From: Larix sibirica
Taxonomy: Eukaryota; Streptophyta; Pinopsida; Pinales; Pinaceae
Assembly (NCBI GenBank): GCA_004151065.3
Contig: NWUY0300017285.1
Location: 1 to 29,992 of the forward strand
Direction: 5' to 3'
DNA: 29,992 nt
Below, in pieces: positions 10,453 to 20,205 of the stretch. Under the pieces are notes generated by a model that saw nothing but the letters and a program-made list of their open reading frames with translations, did no database searches and was not told where the DNA came from. Within the stretch, counting starts at the first letter, position 1, and the number at the start of each line of letters is the position of its first letter. The position numbers and the translations under genes are program-made.

Positions 10453-10617
10453 GTGTATTACAAAGATGGAGTAAAGAAGGAAGCTTTTGTTCTTGATTGT
10501 GTTCCAACTGATTTGTGTGTTGCTATCATTCCAATGAAACCACTTGCAAAGGGGAAGTTCAAAATTTTGAGAGAAAGCTCGGCTTGGTGGAGAATGCATT
10601 CCTTACAAAGAGAATGG
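10453..10617 (+). other. Possible 55-codon exon or exon relic, unknown product
   Basis: An open stretch of 165 bp (55 codons, phase 0) begins just after TAG (a possible AG acceptor) and ends before a possible GT donor in TGG|GTTAGT. The encoded peptide starts VYYKDGVKKEAFVLDC and includes IIPMKPLAKGKFKIL. It looks more protein-like in composition than neighbouring random frames. I do not recognise the family. The upstream polypyrimidine tract is poor and no partner exon is found, so a pseudogene fragment or chance frame is possible. Confidence 0.25.
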
Positions 10618-10669
10618 GTTAGTTTTTCATTTCTTTGATTTTTTTTCTCCTAGGAAGAGGGTGCATGAA

Positions 10670-11113
10670 TGTTGGAGGGGGATCCTTGTAGGATGGGTGT
10701 GCCACGTGGAAAAGATTCCCTTGCACCCCTATGATAGGTTTTATATGCTTGTGACACTTGGCATATTCTATTTTTTTATTAATGTAAGGTTATGACAGTT
10801 ATGAAATATTCCTCTTACATTGTTATGGCAACTCTATGATGGATTCTTAGTTGGATATCACAAATCCATTTCATAGAAGAATGTGTAAGAGTTATTATTA
10901 GGAGTTAAGTTTTGTTACCGCTTTTCTCTCTTGTCAATTTTGACTAGATGAGGTAGTGTGTACTAGATAGTGTTATACATTCATACATGCAAGGTTTGTA
11001 AATATATAATGCAAGCATGAAGGCTTGAGAGAAGCCATTGTAGTCCCTTGAGGATAATATTGTATTTTTCTTATGTGTTAATGAGAATATAGTGATTGTT
11101 GTTACAAAAATTC
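10670..11113 (+). mobile_element. LTR-like block with G-box and TATA (tentative)
   Basis: Begins near a TGTTGGAGG that resembles copia LTR starts. It contains the palindromic G-box CACGTG within GCCACGTGG (about 10702), a TATA-like AAATATATAATG near 11000 and a T-rich stretch with AATGAGAATA. It ends near TTGTTACA, followed by TTGGTGTCTGC, a poor match to the tRNA-Met primer-binding site. The order fits an LTR, but there is no second LTR and the ends are guesses. It could equally be a decayed gene 3' region. Confidence 0.25.
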
Positions 11114-11453
11114 AGATTGGTGTCTGCTATATTAATGTTGTTGTTTGTGTAGATCAAATTTAATTTTTTACAGGGATGATCTCATCTCTTGATATGTGGT
11201 GTTTGCACTTTTTGATTTTCCATTCAACACTTTTATTTATCCAAATATGAAGCTTTGATTAGTGTTTCAACCTTTCTACTTTAGTTGTAAGATACATTAT
11301 TTGAGTGTAGATCTTTGTATCAAGTGGGTGTCAAATTATGACCACTTCCTTTTGACTCAACTATATATTTCTAAAATCCTTGTCCTTGTATTCATCTAAG
11401 ATTATGCCACTTGAACGCTTGTTCTTCTTCATGTCCCATGGCATAGAATTGGT

Positions 11454-12720
11454 TCATGGAAAGTGTTTTAAACCACTCCCAACTTTTTGTAACTTGCTTC
11501 TTTTTGGTAACAAATATTTCTTGACATCGAATTTCTCGGCATAGTAGATCATGCCCTCCATTTTCAATTGAGAGAGATAAATGTTTTCCAAGTTTCTAAA
11601 TCCATAGCAATTGAAATAGACTAATAGTTTCCTAAACAAATTACTTAATCTATCAAGCTCCATTTGATTGTCAGAAGGCTTTATCTTCATGTAATCTTCA
11701 ACTCTAAAAAGGCTTCTAGAAGTCTTAAGGAATCTTCCCACATAAATACATTTTCCTTGTTCATCTTAAAGTTATATGGTTTATCCCTTTCTCTATTACA
11801 AGTTTCCTCTCCTCCATCCTTACTCTTGTTGACCAACGCTCGAACAAAATCATATAGAAATTTTCCAATACCTTCTACTTGCTTCTTAAAATTCCCAAAT
11901 CTAAGTTTGCCTTCATTAATCTCTTGGTGTTCCACCATATCAATTAAACCCATAGCACAACCACGAGTAATTCTAGTTATCCCTTGTAAATATCAAAGTT
12001 TGGTTTTCACTATCAGGGAAACAAAAACTTCACTCTTCCACCAAACTGATCCATTTTCTAGCGGGAATGTCAAAATTGCCCAATGTATCTACACCATAGA
12101 TATCGTTAAAACAAAATTGACTACATCTGATGAATATCACAACCTATTATAAAGCATTCGATATAGTAGGAAAATGGATAATCAATCTCATGAGCACTCA
12201 TCACGCGACACAAATAGTTAAGGAGAACCCTCATGGGGAATAAATTCCATTTATTATCAATCTTAGCGAAATATCAACTAATGAATATATACATATGTAA
12301 TCATGAATGACCTATGAAATTCCACATCCACAAGGCTATATTATAATGCTTGATATTCCTGATAACAAAGTTGAGGTTCTTAATTTCTTTAAGGAACTTC
12401 CTTATGCTTTTCTTTACAACAATCTCCAATTGAACTATGATCCCTCACTCAAATTCTGTAGTTATATTGTCCAATCTCCAACCTTCTAACCATTTCTTCA
12501 AATTGTAGTATGCCTTCTTATAGGACATATCCAATAATTAGTTATGATGATTCATCTTATCTTGCTTCTCTTTGATTATAAAATAGTTTGAGTCCCTTTT
12601 GCTAATGGACACCATATGTCTAGTCAACACATCTTAGACATCGAATGCCACATAAGTATCCTCCTCCTTTCTAACATCTATCTAGATAACATAATATTTT
12701 AGTTAGTTTAATCGAAATGA
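11454..12720 (-). pseudogene. Decayed coding region of unrecognised family
   Basis: Reading the minus strand from 12720 down, one frame stays protein-like to about 12000, interrupted by about a dozen stop codons spaced among long open pieces. Recognisable pieces include DVLTRHMVSISKRDSNYF, KKAYYNLKKWLEGWRLDN and LLNYLCRVMSAHEIDYPF. A shift near 11970 leads to an 88-codon frame (11953-11687), and another near 11740 leads to a 95-codon frame (11741-11454). Together they would span about 420 codons of a Lys- and Glu-rich, probably soluble protein. I do not recognise a domain. The pattern, one strand open across neighbouring frames, is that of an old pseudogene or transposon gene. It lies on the same strand as the gag, protease and RNase H remnants upstream and may belong to the same insertion. 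Substitution 11905 (Leu/Ile) separates the two copies. Confidence 0.5.
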
Positions 12721-13068
12721 GTAAGAGAATTATATTAAATGGTTGAGGAAAACAATCGAGGATTTACATACTCTCCCATTATTACAAAATCATTCTAGTC
12801 ATAGAAGAGTTGTGTTGCAAAATCTCCCCTCTGCTTGGAAAATTATAGCAGGTATGCCATTCTTGATAGAAAATGTAAAACTATATATTCAAATAAATTA
12901 CCCTAACAGGACTATGCAAAAAAAGTATATATAACAGAGAGTTAATGGAAGATATGACCACTAAGTGTTTTATCCAATTCCCAATATTCATTCAACATAC
13001 ATTGAGAATTTGGAATTTCTACATTTGCCATTTCAATCTACTGGACATAACTCTCCTCTATCAGCCTA
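12721..13068. other. Unassigned DNA
   Basis: No supported feature. A 63-codon plus frame (12743-12934) has no recognised motif. Confidence 0.4.
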
Positions 13069-13120
13069 GTGACTACCAATGGGTTGTTTTGCAAGTGACT
13101 ACCAATGGGTTGTTTTGCAA
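13069..13120. repeat. Perfect 26-bp tandem duplication
   Basis: GTGACTACCAATGGGTTGTT followed by TTGCAA occurs twice back to back (13069-13094 and 13095-13120), then GTGACT starts a third, truncated copy. Being perfect, it is younger than its surroundings. It is present in both copies of the large block. Confidence 0.9.
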
Positions 13121-13936
13121 GTGACTCCCTTAAGTGACAACCAACAACATTTCATGGTGAACTTCAAAACCATTGACTATTTTTTTTATCTCCCCCCCTC
13201 AATCCCTAACTTTTATCTCCAAATAATCAAATCTTGCATCCTAATGAGTAGTGTGAGATGAAATTTGATCAATCGCTACTTTAACACCCTCCATTTGTGA
13301 ATTTAACATCATAATTATGATTTTGATCTCTCTAATATTGCTCTGCACTTTGACTAACCTTGATCCCCAACTTGAGGAAAGTGACATGGTATGCTTAGCA
13401 AATGACTTCCAAATCCCTAGGTAGTTAGTCGATCCCCAATTAGAAATTCCAAGAATGAAGACGAGCCAATAAAAAGCCAAATGTTTGAATTTCCTAGCTT
13501 CATCGAAGACTCGTACAAATTTCAAACTAGAAATGAGCCTTGGAGAAGAGCTCTTACCTTTCAATGATTGCCAGATTTATTGTAAGTGGTGGCCAGTAAA
13601 CCATCAATAACACAAAGAAACCCCTCAAATGCTAAGATCGTGTGAACCTGCAACGTGGATATCTCTTGGAAGAGATATACCTCAAGCAATAGATGAACAC
13701 AAACACAACTCCATAAAACAAACAACCAAACCTAAGATTGCAATGAGGAAGGAAGAACCTTGAGGGGATAGAGATCCCTTGCTTTGAATTAAATTCAAGT
13801 AAGGGATTATAGCTAAGGAATTCAAATCATGCCAGATGGTGCACATGCTGAGACAACCCTTCATCAATACCATAGATGTGGCATTAATGAATTTCAAAAT
13901 ATGCAAAAACTTAGGGGATCTACCAATGATGAGGGT
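13121..13936. other. Unassigned DNA downstream of the RNase H relic
   Basis: Two minus-strand frames of about 100 codons (13564-13241 and 13981-13682) have no motif I can name; the second overlaps the end of the RNase H relic in another frame. This may be the 3' part of the same decayed retroelement. Confidence 0.35.
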
Positions 13937-14382
13937 GACCCCCATTTTTACCACAGACTCCTCTATCCAATGAAATTGCATTCTTTGCCAAATTATGAGT
14001 TACTGGATTATTTTTCTTTCTGATGTGCATAAGGTTAGTCTCCCTGATCTACTATGATTTGCTTAATATTGTCAGTGATTCTCTTTTGAAGTCTTCTAAT
14101 GATTGTTTCTTCCTTGGAAACCCCTTTCCTTGCTTGATTGATCACCAACAAGAAGTCTCCAAGGATTAATACCTTTTTTATCTTGAGAAAAATAATGAAC
14201 TCCAACCCCTTGAATATGGCACGCCTCTAAGCTTGATTACTTGTTTGTCGATCCATTCCCCATTCGTAAGTAAGTACTATATTTCCTTCAGGATACAGTA
14301 GGAATATCCCTCCCACACCAGCCACCCCACCTGACATAATATTATTGCTAACAAGGCTCCCTGTTAAGTTTTTAATCCAGAC
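13937..14382 (-). pseudogene. RNase H domain relic of a plant retroelement (LINE or Tat type)
   Basis: Minus-strand frame with the order of a plant retroelement RNase H (RVT_3, archaeal-type). Near the start is SGGVAGVGGIFLYPEGN, matching the family's N-P-G-x-A-G-x-G-G-x-x-x-x-P-x-G. Next is YEWGMDRQTSNQA, matching Y-x-W-G-(x4)-T-N-N-Q-A-E; the catalytic Glu position is a TAG stop (14229-14227). Then come KGLEF and ILGDFLLVINQARKG, which keeps the Gly-Asp of the G-D-S motif. After a frameshift near 14035 the C-terminal helix follows as HIRKKNNPVTHNLAKNAISL, where the usual Ala-Asp is Thr-His. The first catalytic Asp also appears lost. The nuclease is therefore dead. No reverse transcriptase precedes it, so it is a fragment. 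A LINE origin is more likely than an additional RNase H of a Tat/Ogre LTR element. Confidence 0.7.
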
Positions 14383-14863
14383 CATTTATCCCATCTAACT
14401 AATCTCCCATATTGGTCAGCAACATATGCACATTAGTTGACCCATTACAGTAAAAAATCTAGTCAACTTTGCTATTAATCTTCTTTCACTTTGTTCTTCT
14501 ATATTAGTTAGTCGACTTGGCTCAATCAATTTCCTTAGTCGAACCTACCTCGCATCTTTAGTCTTATTCTAGTTAATCCATTTTTTAATAAAGTTTAGAT
14601 ACTTTTAGGTGGCAAGTCTTGAATAGTGGATTCATGACTATCTTAATGAAAAGAGGAATTTATCCTTCATAGTGGAGTAGAAACCCAAGGAGATAGGCCA
14701 TTGAATCTACTCCTCTAATGCATGTGACATAAAATTCATCCTTGGGGTATAATCTTCCAGTATAAATTCCTCCTTGTGGACCACTCATCCATGTTGAATG
14801 TGTTTGTGGCTTGAGATGTTGATGGGGAAACACTTAGAAAGTATCAATATAGAATCCCAATCA

Positions 14864-14921
14864 CCTAAAGTGTTTCTCACAAAGAATGCTTAGTGTACTA
14901 CTAGAATTAACAAGAGTGAAG
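14864..14921 (-). pseudogene. Retropepsin active-site relic
   Basis: The minus strand encodes TLVNSSSTLSILCEKHFR, followed by a stop and LG. It matches the retrotransposon aspartic-protease motif L-(V/I)-D-S-G-(A/S)-T-x-x-(F/I)-(I/V), but with Asn-Ser-Ser replacing the catalytic Asp-Ser/Thr-Gly. It lies downstream of the gag relic on the same strand, the expected gag-protease order. The match is short, so confidence is moderate. Confidence 0.45.
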
Positions 14922-15220
14922 AAGCTTTATTTTTTAATGTAGGCATACAAATTAAAGTTATCAAGACTGACCAACCTAGTCACTACAATAAGGAAGACCG
15001 GGGGTTTCCTTGTTTCTAATGGTTGTACTAAACGATCTTATGTCCCATAGTTATTATTGATCTCTGTTTTTGGTAGAGTATTCTCCTCATGTTTAGATTC
15101 ATAGTTCAAGTGTCATATATATCCAATCATAAAATGTTTTGATCAAGGGTTTCATATATGTCCCTTACACCATGGTTGAGAACATTTGCAACATAGGTTT
15201 GAGGTTGAGGGATTAGGTTT

Positions 15221-15948
15221 TCAAAGAGAGTAATAGATAATGTTTTTGAGTTGTGACAATTCAAACATTCCCTCTTCCTCAGCCCTCCTATCATATGTAT
15301 AACTCTTTTTACTAAATTCAAGTTCCTTCGTCTTTATAGCTTCAACATAAGTCTTTTCTCTTCTAGCTACAATAATGGCTTTGTCCAAAAAATCAAGTTT
15401 AAACAATGTTATCTTAGTATGGATTTCTAACCTTGGAATTTACATGTAGACCTCTTGCACCATTTTTGCAATGAGTTTGGCCTTTGACTTCAGAGCTTGG
15501 AACTTCTTAGTGTATTATTTAACTATCACATCTTTACAAAACAAGTGTATGAGTTGAGAATCACAAGGTTTATCCCAATTATGATATACTCTCAAATTAA
15601 CACATCTACACACCAAAGTTCCTCTAAGGTTTTTAGAGATCAATATTCACCCTACGTATGAGATGACATATTTAAATAATGTAGGGCCACATTTAAATTA
15701 TCCCTGTATTGTAAATGTGTTGCACCTTGAATGTTAATTTGGTCTTGTTCATCCATGCGTACTTCCACTTCACCTCCAAAACCATATAGTGGAATCCTCA
15801 TCTTAAGGTTGATGACATGACTTTGAGATTTCCTTGTAGATGATGGGTTCAGAGGGCTTCTACCTCTGGTTCTTAAAGGGTTTACAACCCCCTCTTTCTC
15901 CCTAGAGATTTCATTGTTGTGGATCGATACATATGGACCCATGCTCAA
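15221..15948 (-). pseudogene. Gag relic of a Ty3/gypsy-type retrotransposon
   Basis: Gag forms the particle shell of LTR retrotransposons. Frame 1 (15948-15652, 98 codons) contains PLYGFGGEVEVRMDEQDQ and NVALHYLN, which fit the gag-domain start (substrate-like Phe-Gly-Gly, then aromatic/Asp positions) and the A-x-x-x-L helix. Frame 2 (15598-15221) has two internal stops. It contains YTKKFQALKSKAKLI, then DFLDKAIIVARREKTY, matching the family's Y-x-x-x-F-x-x-L and L-D-x-A-I-x-x-A-x-x-x-E segments. Order and spacing agree with a retrotransposon gag. A CxxC-like remnant (ECLNCHN, near 15270) in a third frame might be the zinc knuckle. Frameshifts and stops make it non-functional. Substitution 15697 changes Asn to Lys between the two block copies. 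Confidence 0.6.
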
Positions 15949-17553
15949 TCCTTTTCGCTAAGTTTAATGACTAGAATACCCTAGTTTTAACCCCTAGAAT
16001 ACACAAATTTAAATTAATTGCACATTTTTAATGTTGTCATTGTTTGGATGGGTGTCAAGCCATAAAGATTGAGTTGTAATGATTTCATAAGGTAAGTATG
16101 TGATATGCTTTGCACATAGTTCTAGATTGAAGCCTAAGGAAAAGGCCCACGTAGCAAACGATTATAGTCCAAGTTGTGGACCGAGTTATAGTGTTATACT
16201 TAAAGTCTTTGTACAAAATGCGAAAACATGATATACAATAAAATAACCATAAAATGGTTGCAAGAAGCACAAGGATTCTACGAGTCTATGCGAGTAGAAA
16301 ATGAAAGGGGGTCCATGTGTAGATTACCCTTGCCATGTCTCCTTTTGAGAGGTACTACATTTTTCCCATGCTTTGTTAAAATGTCTCTCACCTACCTTTA
16401 GACATATTTCCCAGAATAAACCCATATTGTTACTTGGAAGGCATGTATAATACCTCATGCATAGAAAATATATATTGTGTTAGTTTTCTTGGAGATAAAT
16501 TATTCTCCCATTCTTCCTTATGTGGGAGGAAGGAAAATTTATAGTGCATGCTCTCCCATGGTTACCATCACTTGCAACCGATAGAAGAAAACCACGTGCT
16601 TGAGATATGAGTGGGTTTGTGGAAATATACAAAGGTATTGTTGGGAGGAGAGGGCATGGTTTGTATTTGAAGTGTTATTGCATGGTTGCAGAGTGAGTAC
16701 AAATATGAGGCAATATGTCAAGTCATTCCCCATTGTCTAAGAAGCTTGTTAGCTACATCATGTGATTGAAGGTCTACCAAGTTAAGCACCCATAGGGCAA
16801 TTAGTAGATTTGACACTCCTCATCTGCACTAGAGCACTAGAGAAGATGAATTTCCCAAGGGACTGTATAACAAAGAAGGGGAATCCTTACCATGTGACAT
16901 GCATGGCTAAGAGGGACACGTTCATTGTTGATTGGAGGTTGGATGAGTTGCTTAAAATAATCTCCTTAAAGTAACCGTGATAGGTGTCCATTTCTCACTA
17001 TTCCATGAGTGTTGTTGGTTGGGTTGAGTGAGATACAAAGCTTGATAGCCACCCTTCAACTTGCAGTCTCATAGCCTAGCTTGTGGGTGGAGTCTACGAC
17101 ATATTCCTATGGTTGAAAGGTGAATCACTCATCTACAATTGGTTTGGTGGATACATTCATGGAAAAGGTAAGTGTTTATATATGTTCTTACGTGGGTCAT
17201 CTATATTTTGTATCTATGTGATTTAATTTCATTTAAATATGTGATTTATGTTAAAGGAAATAACTCAAATTGATGGGAATGTTGTTAATAAGCATGGTTG
17301 TGAATTTGGATTGGATTCCCATTTGTGCAATGTATTCTAACTTTGATTTTGCAAATGAAATTTGTTATGCGGTTGTTAGAGGCCAAAATTGCTCACAAGT
17401 GGGAAATCCAACTAGTGATTAGTTAAAGAAATTCAAAATGAGTGGGGTACAAGCATGCTACAACAACTCATACCTTATTTCTTCTACAAACCTCGTGAAG
17501 TTTTCATCTAGCACTCAGCCACATATTGAGATTTTCCCCTCGACATTTTTTTG
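15949..17553. other. Unassigned DNA
   Basis: No supported gene. An open plus-strand stretch ends at GGAAAAG|GTAAGT (donor consensus at 17168-17173) and another (about 16869-16976) encodes KKGNPYHVTCMAKRDTF. Neither has a recognised family or partner exon. Minus-strand frames of about 60 codons look random. Confidence 0.35.
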
Positions 17554-17562
17554 AATTCCTAA

Positions 17563-17800
17563 ACTATATTTTTTTGTTCGATTGAATACACATCATAGGA
17601 AACCCTCGGAGCACTTCCCCTCATTTTGAGGACAATACCTGGGGTAAACCATTCGGTTGGAGTTTTTGGCAACCTAACCTGGTGAGAACATCGAGTAAGG
17701 TCCTCAACATTCACATAGATAGCCAACCCGAGGACTTGACCTGGTGACCTCATACTTGTAGATCACAACACTCAACCACTCAAGCTAATCCACCGGGCTA
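17563..17800 (-). mobile_element. tRNA-derived SINE, 238 bp, with 9-bp target-site duplication
   Basis: A short interspersed element on the minus strand, moved by LINE machinery and transcribed by RNA polymerase III. Its 5' end (17800 downward) reads TAGCCCGGTGGATTAGCTTG, like a tRNA acceptor stem and D-arm. An A-box, TAGCTTGAGTGG, lies at 17787-17776. A B-box-like GGTCAAGTCC, one T short of consensus, is at 17741-17732, a normal internal promoter spacing. The body includes GGTTTACCCCAGGTA and GCTCCGAGGGTTTCC, typical of plant SINE bodies. The 3' end is CAAAAAAATATAGT. It is flanked by perfect direct repeats AATTCCTAA (17554-17562 and 17801-17809), the target-site duplication, which fixes both ends. 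The 64-codon frame inside it (17753-17559) is incidental. I cannot name the family. Confidence 0.85.
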
Positions 17801-17809
17801 AATTCCTAA

Positions 17810-18609
17810 GCTCTAGTTACACAACGAGAGTAAAAATTGGTTAATGTTATAATAACAACTTGTAGCATGCATTTGTTTAAATTAACATTACTACTACAAC
17901 TATAAAGGTAAGTTAAAAATATTGATAATAAAAATGAAAAAAATACATAAAATAATGGAAACCACTACACAACAAAGGGTGGATTTCATTTGCAAATTTA
18001 GATATGAAAGAATCCTTCTCCAAATAAACTTTAGGTTGTATTGTTAAACTAACAAGGAAATACAAATTATAGGAAAATCTTATTATATTAAGAAGAGGCA
18101 AAAAAAACCCTAATTTAAAACTCAAGTTACTAATAAAAAGTTACATAAAGTGACATTTTACAAGTATCTAAATTTAATACTATAATGGTAAGGACTAGAA
18201 TATCATTACATAATTATGAGTTTATATGCAAATAGCTCTTATATGACCGAGAGATATGCTGACAACTAAAAGTGAGCCGATGTAGTAGGGCTTGAGATTT
18301 GATGAAGGAATTTTACAGTTCTCCTATTTTACAGACAAGCAGCTCTGTGAGGAGGGTCACTTCAGGATCTATTAATCTTAGTCCGGATCTATTAATCTTA
18401 GTTTTTGTTTATTTTGGTCTACTATGTTTGGGTCTTTAAAGGGTTGATTGACTTCAATGTATTTTTGGATATCCATTGTAAACATGTTATATTTAGTATC
18501 TACATACTATGCTATAAGATTCTTTGAGTCTAGTATTAGATATTTGATCTGAAAGTGAAAAACTGTATTGAAATGTAATCTCTGCACTATCCATGGGATA
18601 GGTAAACAT
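17810..18609. other. AT-rich unassigned DNA
   Basis: Only a 20-bp tandem duplication of GGATCTATTAATCTTAGTCC (from 18365 and 18385) is noted. The start of an open frame at 18568 continues across the n at 18610 into the gypsy fragment only by coincidence of frame; the two parts come from different sequence pieces. Confidence 0.45.
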
Positions 18610-18610
18610 N
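18610..18610. other. Single unknown base at a sequence join
   Basis: One n lies exactly where similarity between the two large block copies ends and the gypsy fragment begins. Copy 2 continues instead with AGGTAAGTTT. This is best read as a gap reduced to one base, not an ambiguous call. Confidence 0.75.
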
Positions 18611-18948
18611 ATTCCAACAAAGTGTTGGAGAAGGTAGGAAATAAATCCTACAGGCTCAGTCTACCCCCATATATGTGCATTTACTCAATAGTGAATGTGG
18701 AAAATTTGAAACTCTTTGAACCATCCATGTTGTACCAAGAACCTGAGTATGTCTTACCTTTTGTAGAGGACTTATTGCCAGAAGTTCATGTAGAGTTAGT
18801 AGAAGATATAGTTTTTAATAAGAAACCCAAAACAACCAAACAAGGACAATATGAACTCTAGCAGGTTAGGTTGAAAGGACAACTTCCTGGCAAGGCTAAA
18901 TGGCACTCTAGGGAGAAGGTAGAGGAAACATTTCCTCACCTAATTTAG
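18611..18948 (+). pseudogene. Ty3/gypsy integrase C-terminus with chromodomain-like tail
   Basis: The C-terminal end of a gypsy pol polyprotein, which binds and inserts the element's DNA. The frame begins in the integrase C-terminal module: VLEKVGNKSYRLSLPPYM, then VNVENLKLFEPS, matching the family's V-G-x-x-A-Y-x-L-x-L-P and F-H-V-S-x-L-K-x segments. An acidic linker (PEVHVELVEDI) follows. An in-frame TAG (18859-18861) interrupts the line, which then continues without a shift through KGQLPGKAKWHSREKVEETF and ends at TAG 18946-18948. The W-x-x-x-E-x-x-x-x-x-F-P end resembles the chromodomain terminus of plant chromoviruses or related gypsy elements. The N-terminal part of pol is missing because the sequence starts at the join. 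The internal stop suggests an inactive copy. Confidence 0.8.
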
Positions 18949-18976
18949 TAAAATATTTTGGAGACCAAAAGCATCC

Positions 18977-18990
18977 AAAAATGGGGAGGT
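18977..18990 (+). other. Polypurine tract of the gypsy element
   Basis: AAAAATGGGGAGGT lies 28 bp after the pol stop and directly before a TG. This is the position and composition of the plus-strand primer next to a 3' LTR. Confidence 0.6.
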
Positions 18991-18991
18991 A

Positions 18992-19267
18992 TGATCCAAA
19001 ATGAATCAATATGTGATTTGTCACCTATTTGGTGCTTTTGGGTGTAACGATTAGATGGATTAGCTTGTAGGACCCATTTTAGGGGTAGGTCTTACTTTAC
19101 AGATTCAGGGTCCATACAATTCTGAGGTTGTTTGAGTGATTACATGATGTTTTTTGGGGTCAAAAGCTTACTAACATAGCTCATACCTCCTCAATGCTAT
19201 TCTATACTTCGAGGAATTCCCAATGGTGCAAAAATAACCTCAATCGAAGTTCATATGAGGAAGTTAT
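18992..19267 (+). mobile_element. Start of the gypsy 3' LTR, cut by the gap
   Basis: Begins TGATCCAAAATG immediately after the polypurine tract and runs into the unknown bases. No other copy of this LTR occurs in the window, so its end and target-site duplication cannot be checked here. Confidence 0.5.
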
Positions 19268-19685
19268 NNNNNNNNNNNNNNNNNNNNNNNNNNNNNNNNN
19301 NNNNNNNNNNNNNNNNNNNNNNNNNNNNNNNNNNNNNNNNNNNNNNNNNNNNNNNNNNNNNNNNNNNNNNNNNNNNNNNNNNNNNNNNNNNNNNNNNNNN
19401 NNNNNNNNNNNNNNNNNNNNNNNNNNNNNNNNNNNNNNNNNNNNNNNNNNNNNNNNNNNNNNNNNNNNNNNNNNNNNNNNNNNNNNNNNNNNNNNNNNNN
19501 NNNNNNNNNNNNNNNNNNNNNNNNNNNNNNNNNNNNNNNNNNNNNNNNNNNNNNNNNNNNNNNNNNNNNNNNNNNNNNNNNNNNNNNNNNNNNNNNNNNN
19601 NNNNNNNNNNNNNNNNNNNNNNNNNNNNNNNNNNNNNNNNNNNNNNNNNNNNNNNNNNNNNNNNNNNNNNNNNNNNNNNNNNNNN
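19268..19685. other. Assembly gap, 418 unknown bases
   Basis: Unbroken run of n. Open frames reported across it are meaningless. The odd length suggests an estimated gap size. Confidence 0.99.
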
Positions 19686-19988
19686 GAGCCTCCTGATCGT
19701 AACGCTCCAACAGGAGTCACGACCTGAACGTTGGGGAGGATGACTCCTGCATCATGTGCGCCTTTACTAGGATGTCTTACCACAATGGGTTTCCTCTTAA
19801 CACTTGGAATTTCTCCTTGTGGGCCAACAAACACTCTTCAACGAATGCCTTTAGTTTTGATTCTCTTAGTTATTTAAATAGTTAAAAATAATAAATCTTT
19901 TACAAATGTCTTGACCTCACTTGGTCAATAATGTTAAATAAAAAAAATAGCATAAGGTCTTAACAAAAATAATTATTAGGGTTCCTAG

Positions 19989-20153
19989 GTGTATTACAAA
20001 GATGGAGTAAAGAAGGAAGCTTTTGTTCTTGATTGTGTTCCAACTGATTTGTGTGTTGCTATCATTCCAATGAAACCACTTGCAAAGGGGAAGTTCAAAA
20101 TTTTGAGAGAAAGCTCGGCTTGGTGGAGAATGCATTCCTTACAAAGAGAATGG
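19989..20153 (+). other. Possible 55-codon exon, second copy
   Basis: Identical translation to 10453-10617. The same possible acceptor and donor edges are present. It adds no independent support if the block is an assembly duplicate. Confidence 0.25.
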
Positions 20154-20205
20154 GTTAGTTTTTCATTTCTTTGATTTTTTTTCTCCTAGGAAGAGGGTGC
20201 ATGAA

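Larger units (their letters stand above)
10150..18609. repeat. 8460-bp duplicated block, copy 1
   Basis: Matches 19686-28145 at a constant offset of 9536 bases, so there is no net length difference. By eye I find seven substitutions: 11905 G/T, 12176 G/A, 15620 T/C, 15697 A/C, 16039 A/G, 18278 C/T and 18591 C/A (copy 1/copy 2). The copy ends at the base before the single n at 18610. Its unique left flank is 10149 and lower; nothing unique is attached on its right. This fits one end of a contig that overlaps the start of the next, or two haplotypes; a true recent duplication is the alternative. Confidence 0.95.

Noticed and set aside
17559-17753. 64-codon minus-strand protein containing TEWFTPGIVLKMRGSAP
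   Set aside because: It lies wholly within the SINE body and is a by-product of the RNA polymerase III element, not a coding gene.
17732-17800. A tRNA gene on the minus strand
   Set aside because: A- and B-box-like motifs are present, but the B-box lacks a base, no closing acceptor stem is seen, and the sequence continues into a SINE body bounded by target-site duplications.
18568-18861. A single gene starting at 18568 and reading into the integrase C-terminus
   Set aside because: The first 14 codons belong to the duplicated block and the rest to the gypsy fragment, joined across an n. The continuous frame is an artefact of the join.
19194-19834. Long frames of 148-210 codons across the gap
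   Set aside because: Most residues are unknown; the frames exist only because the n run contains no stops.
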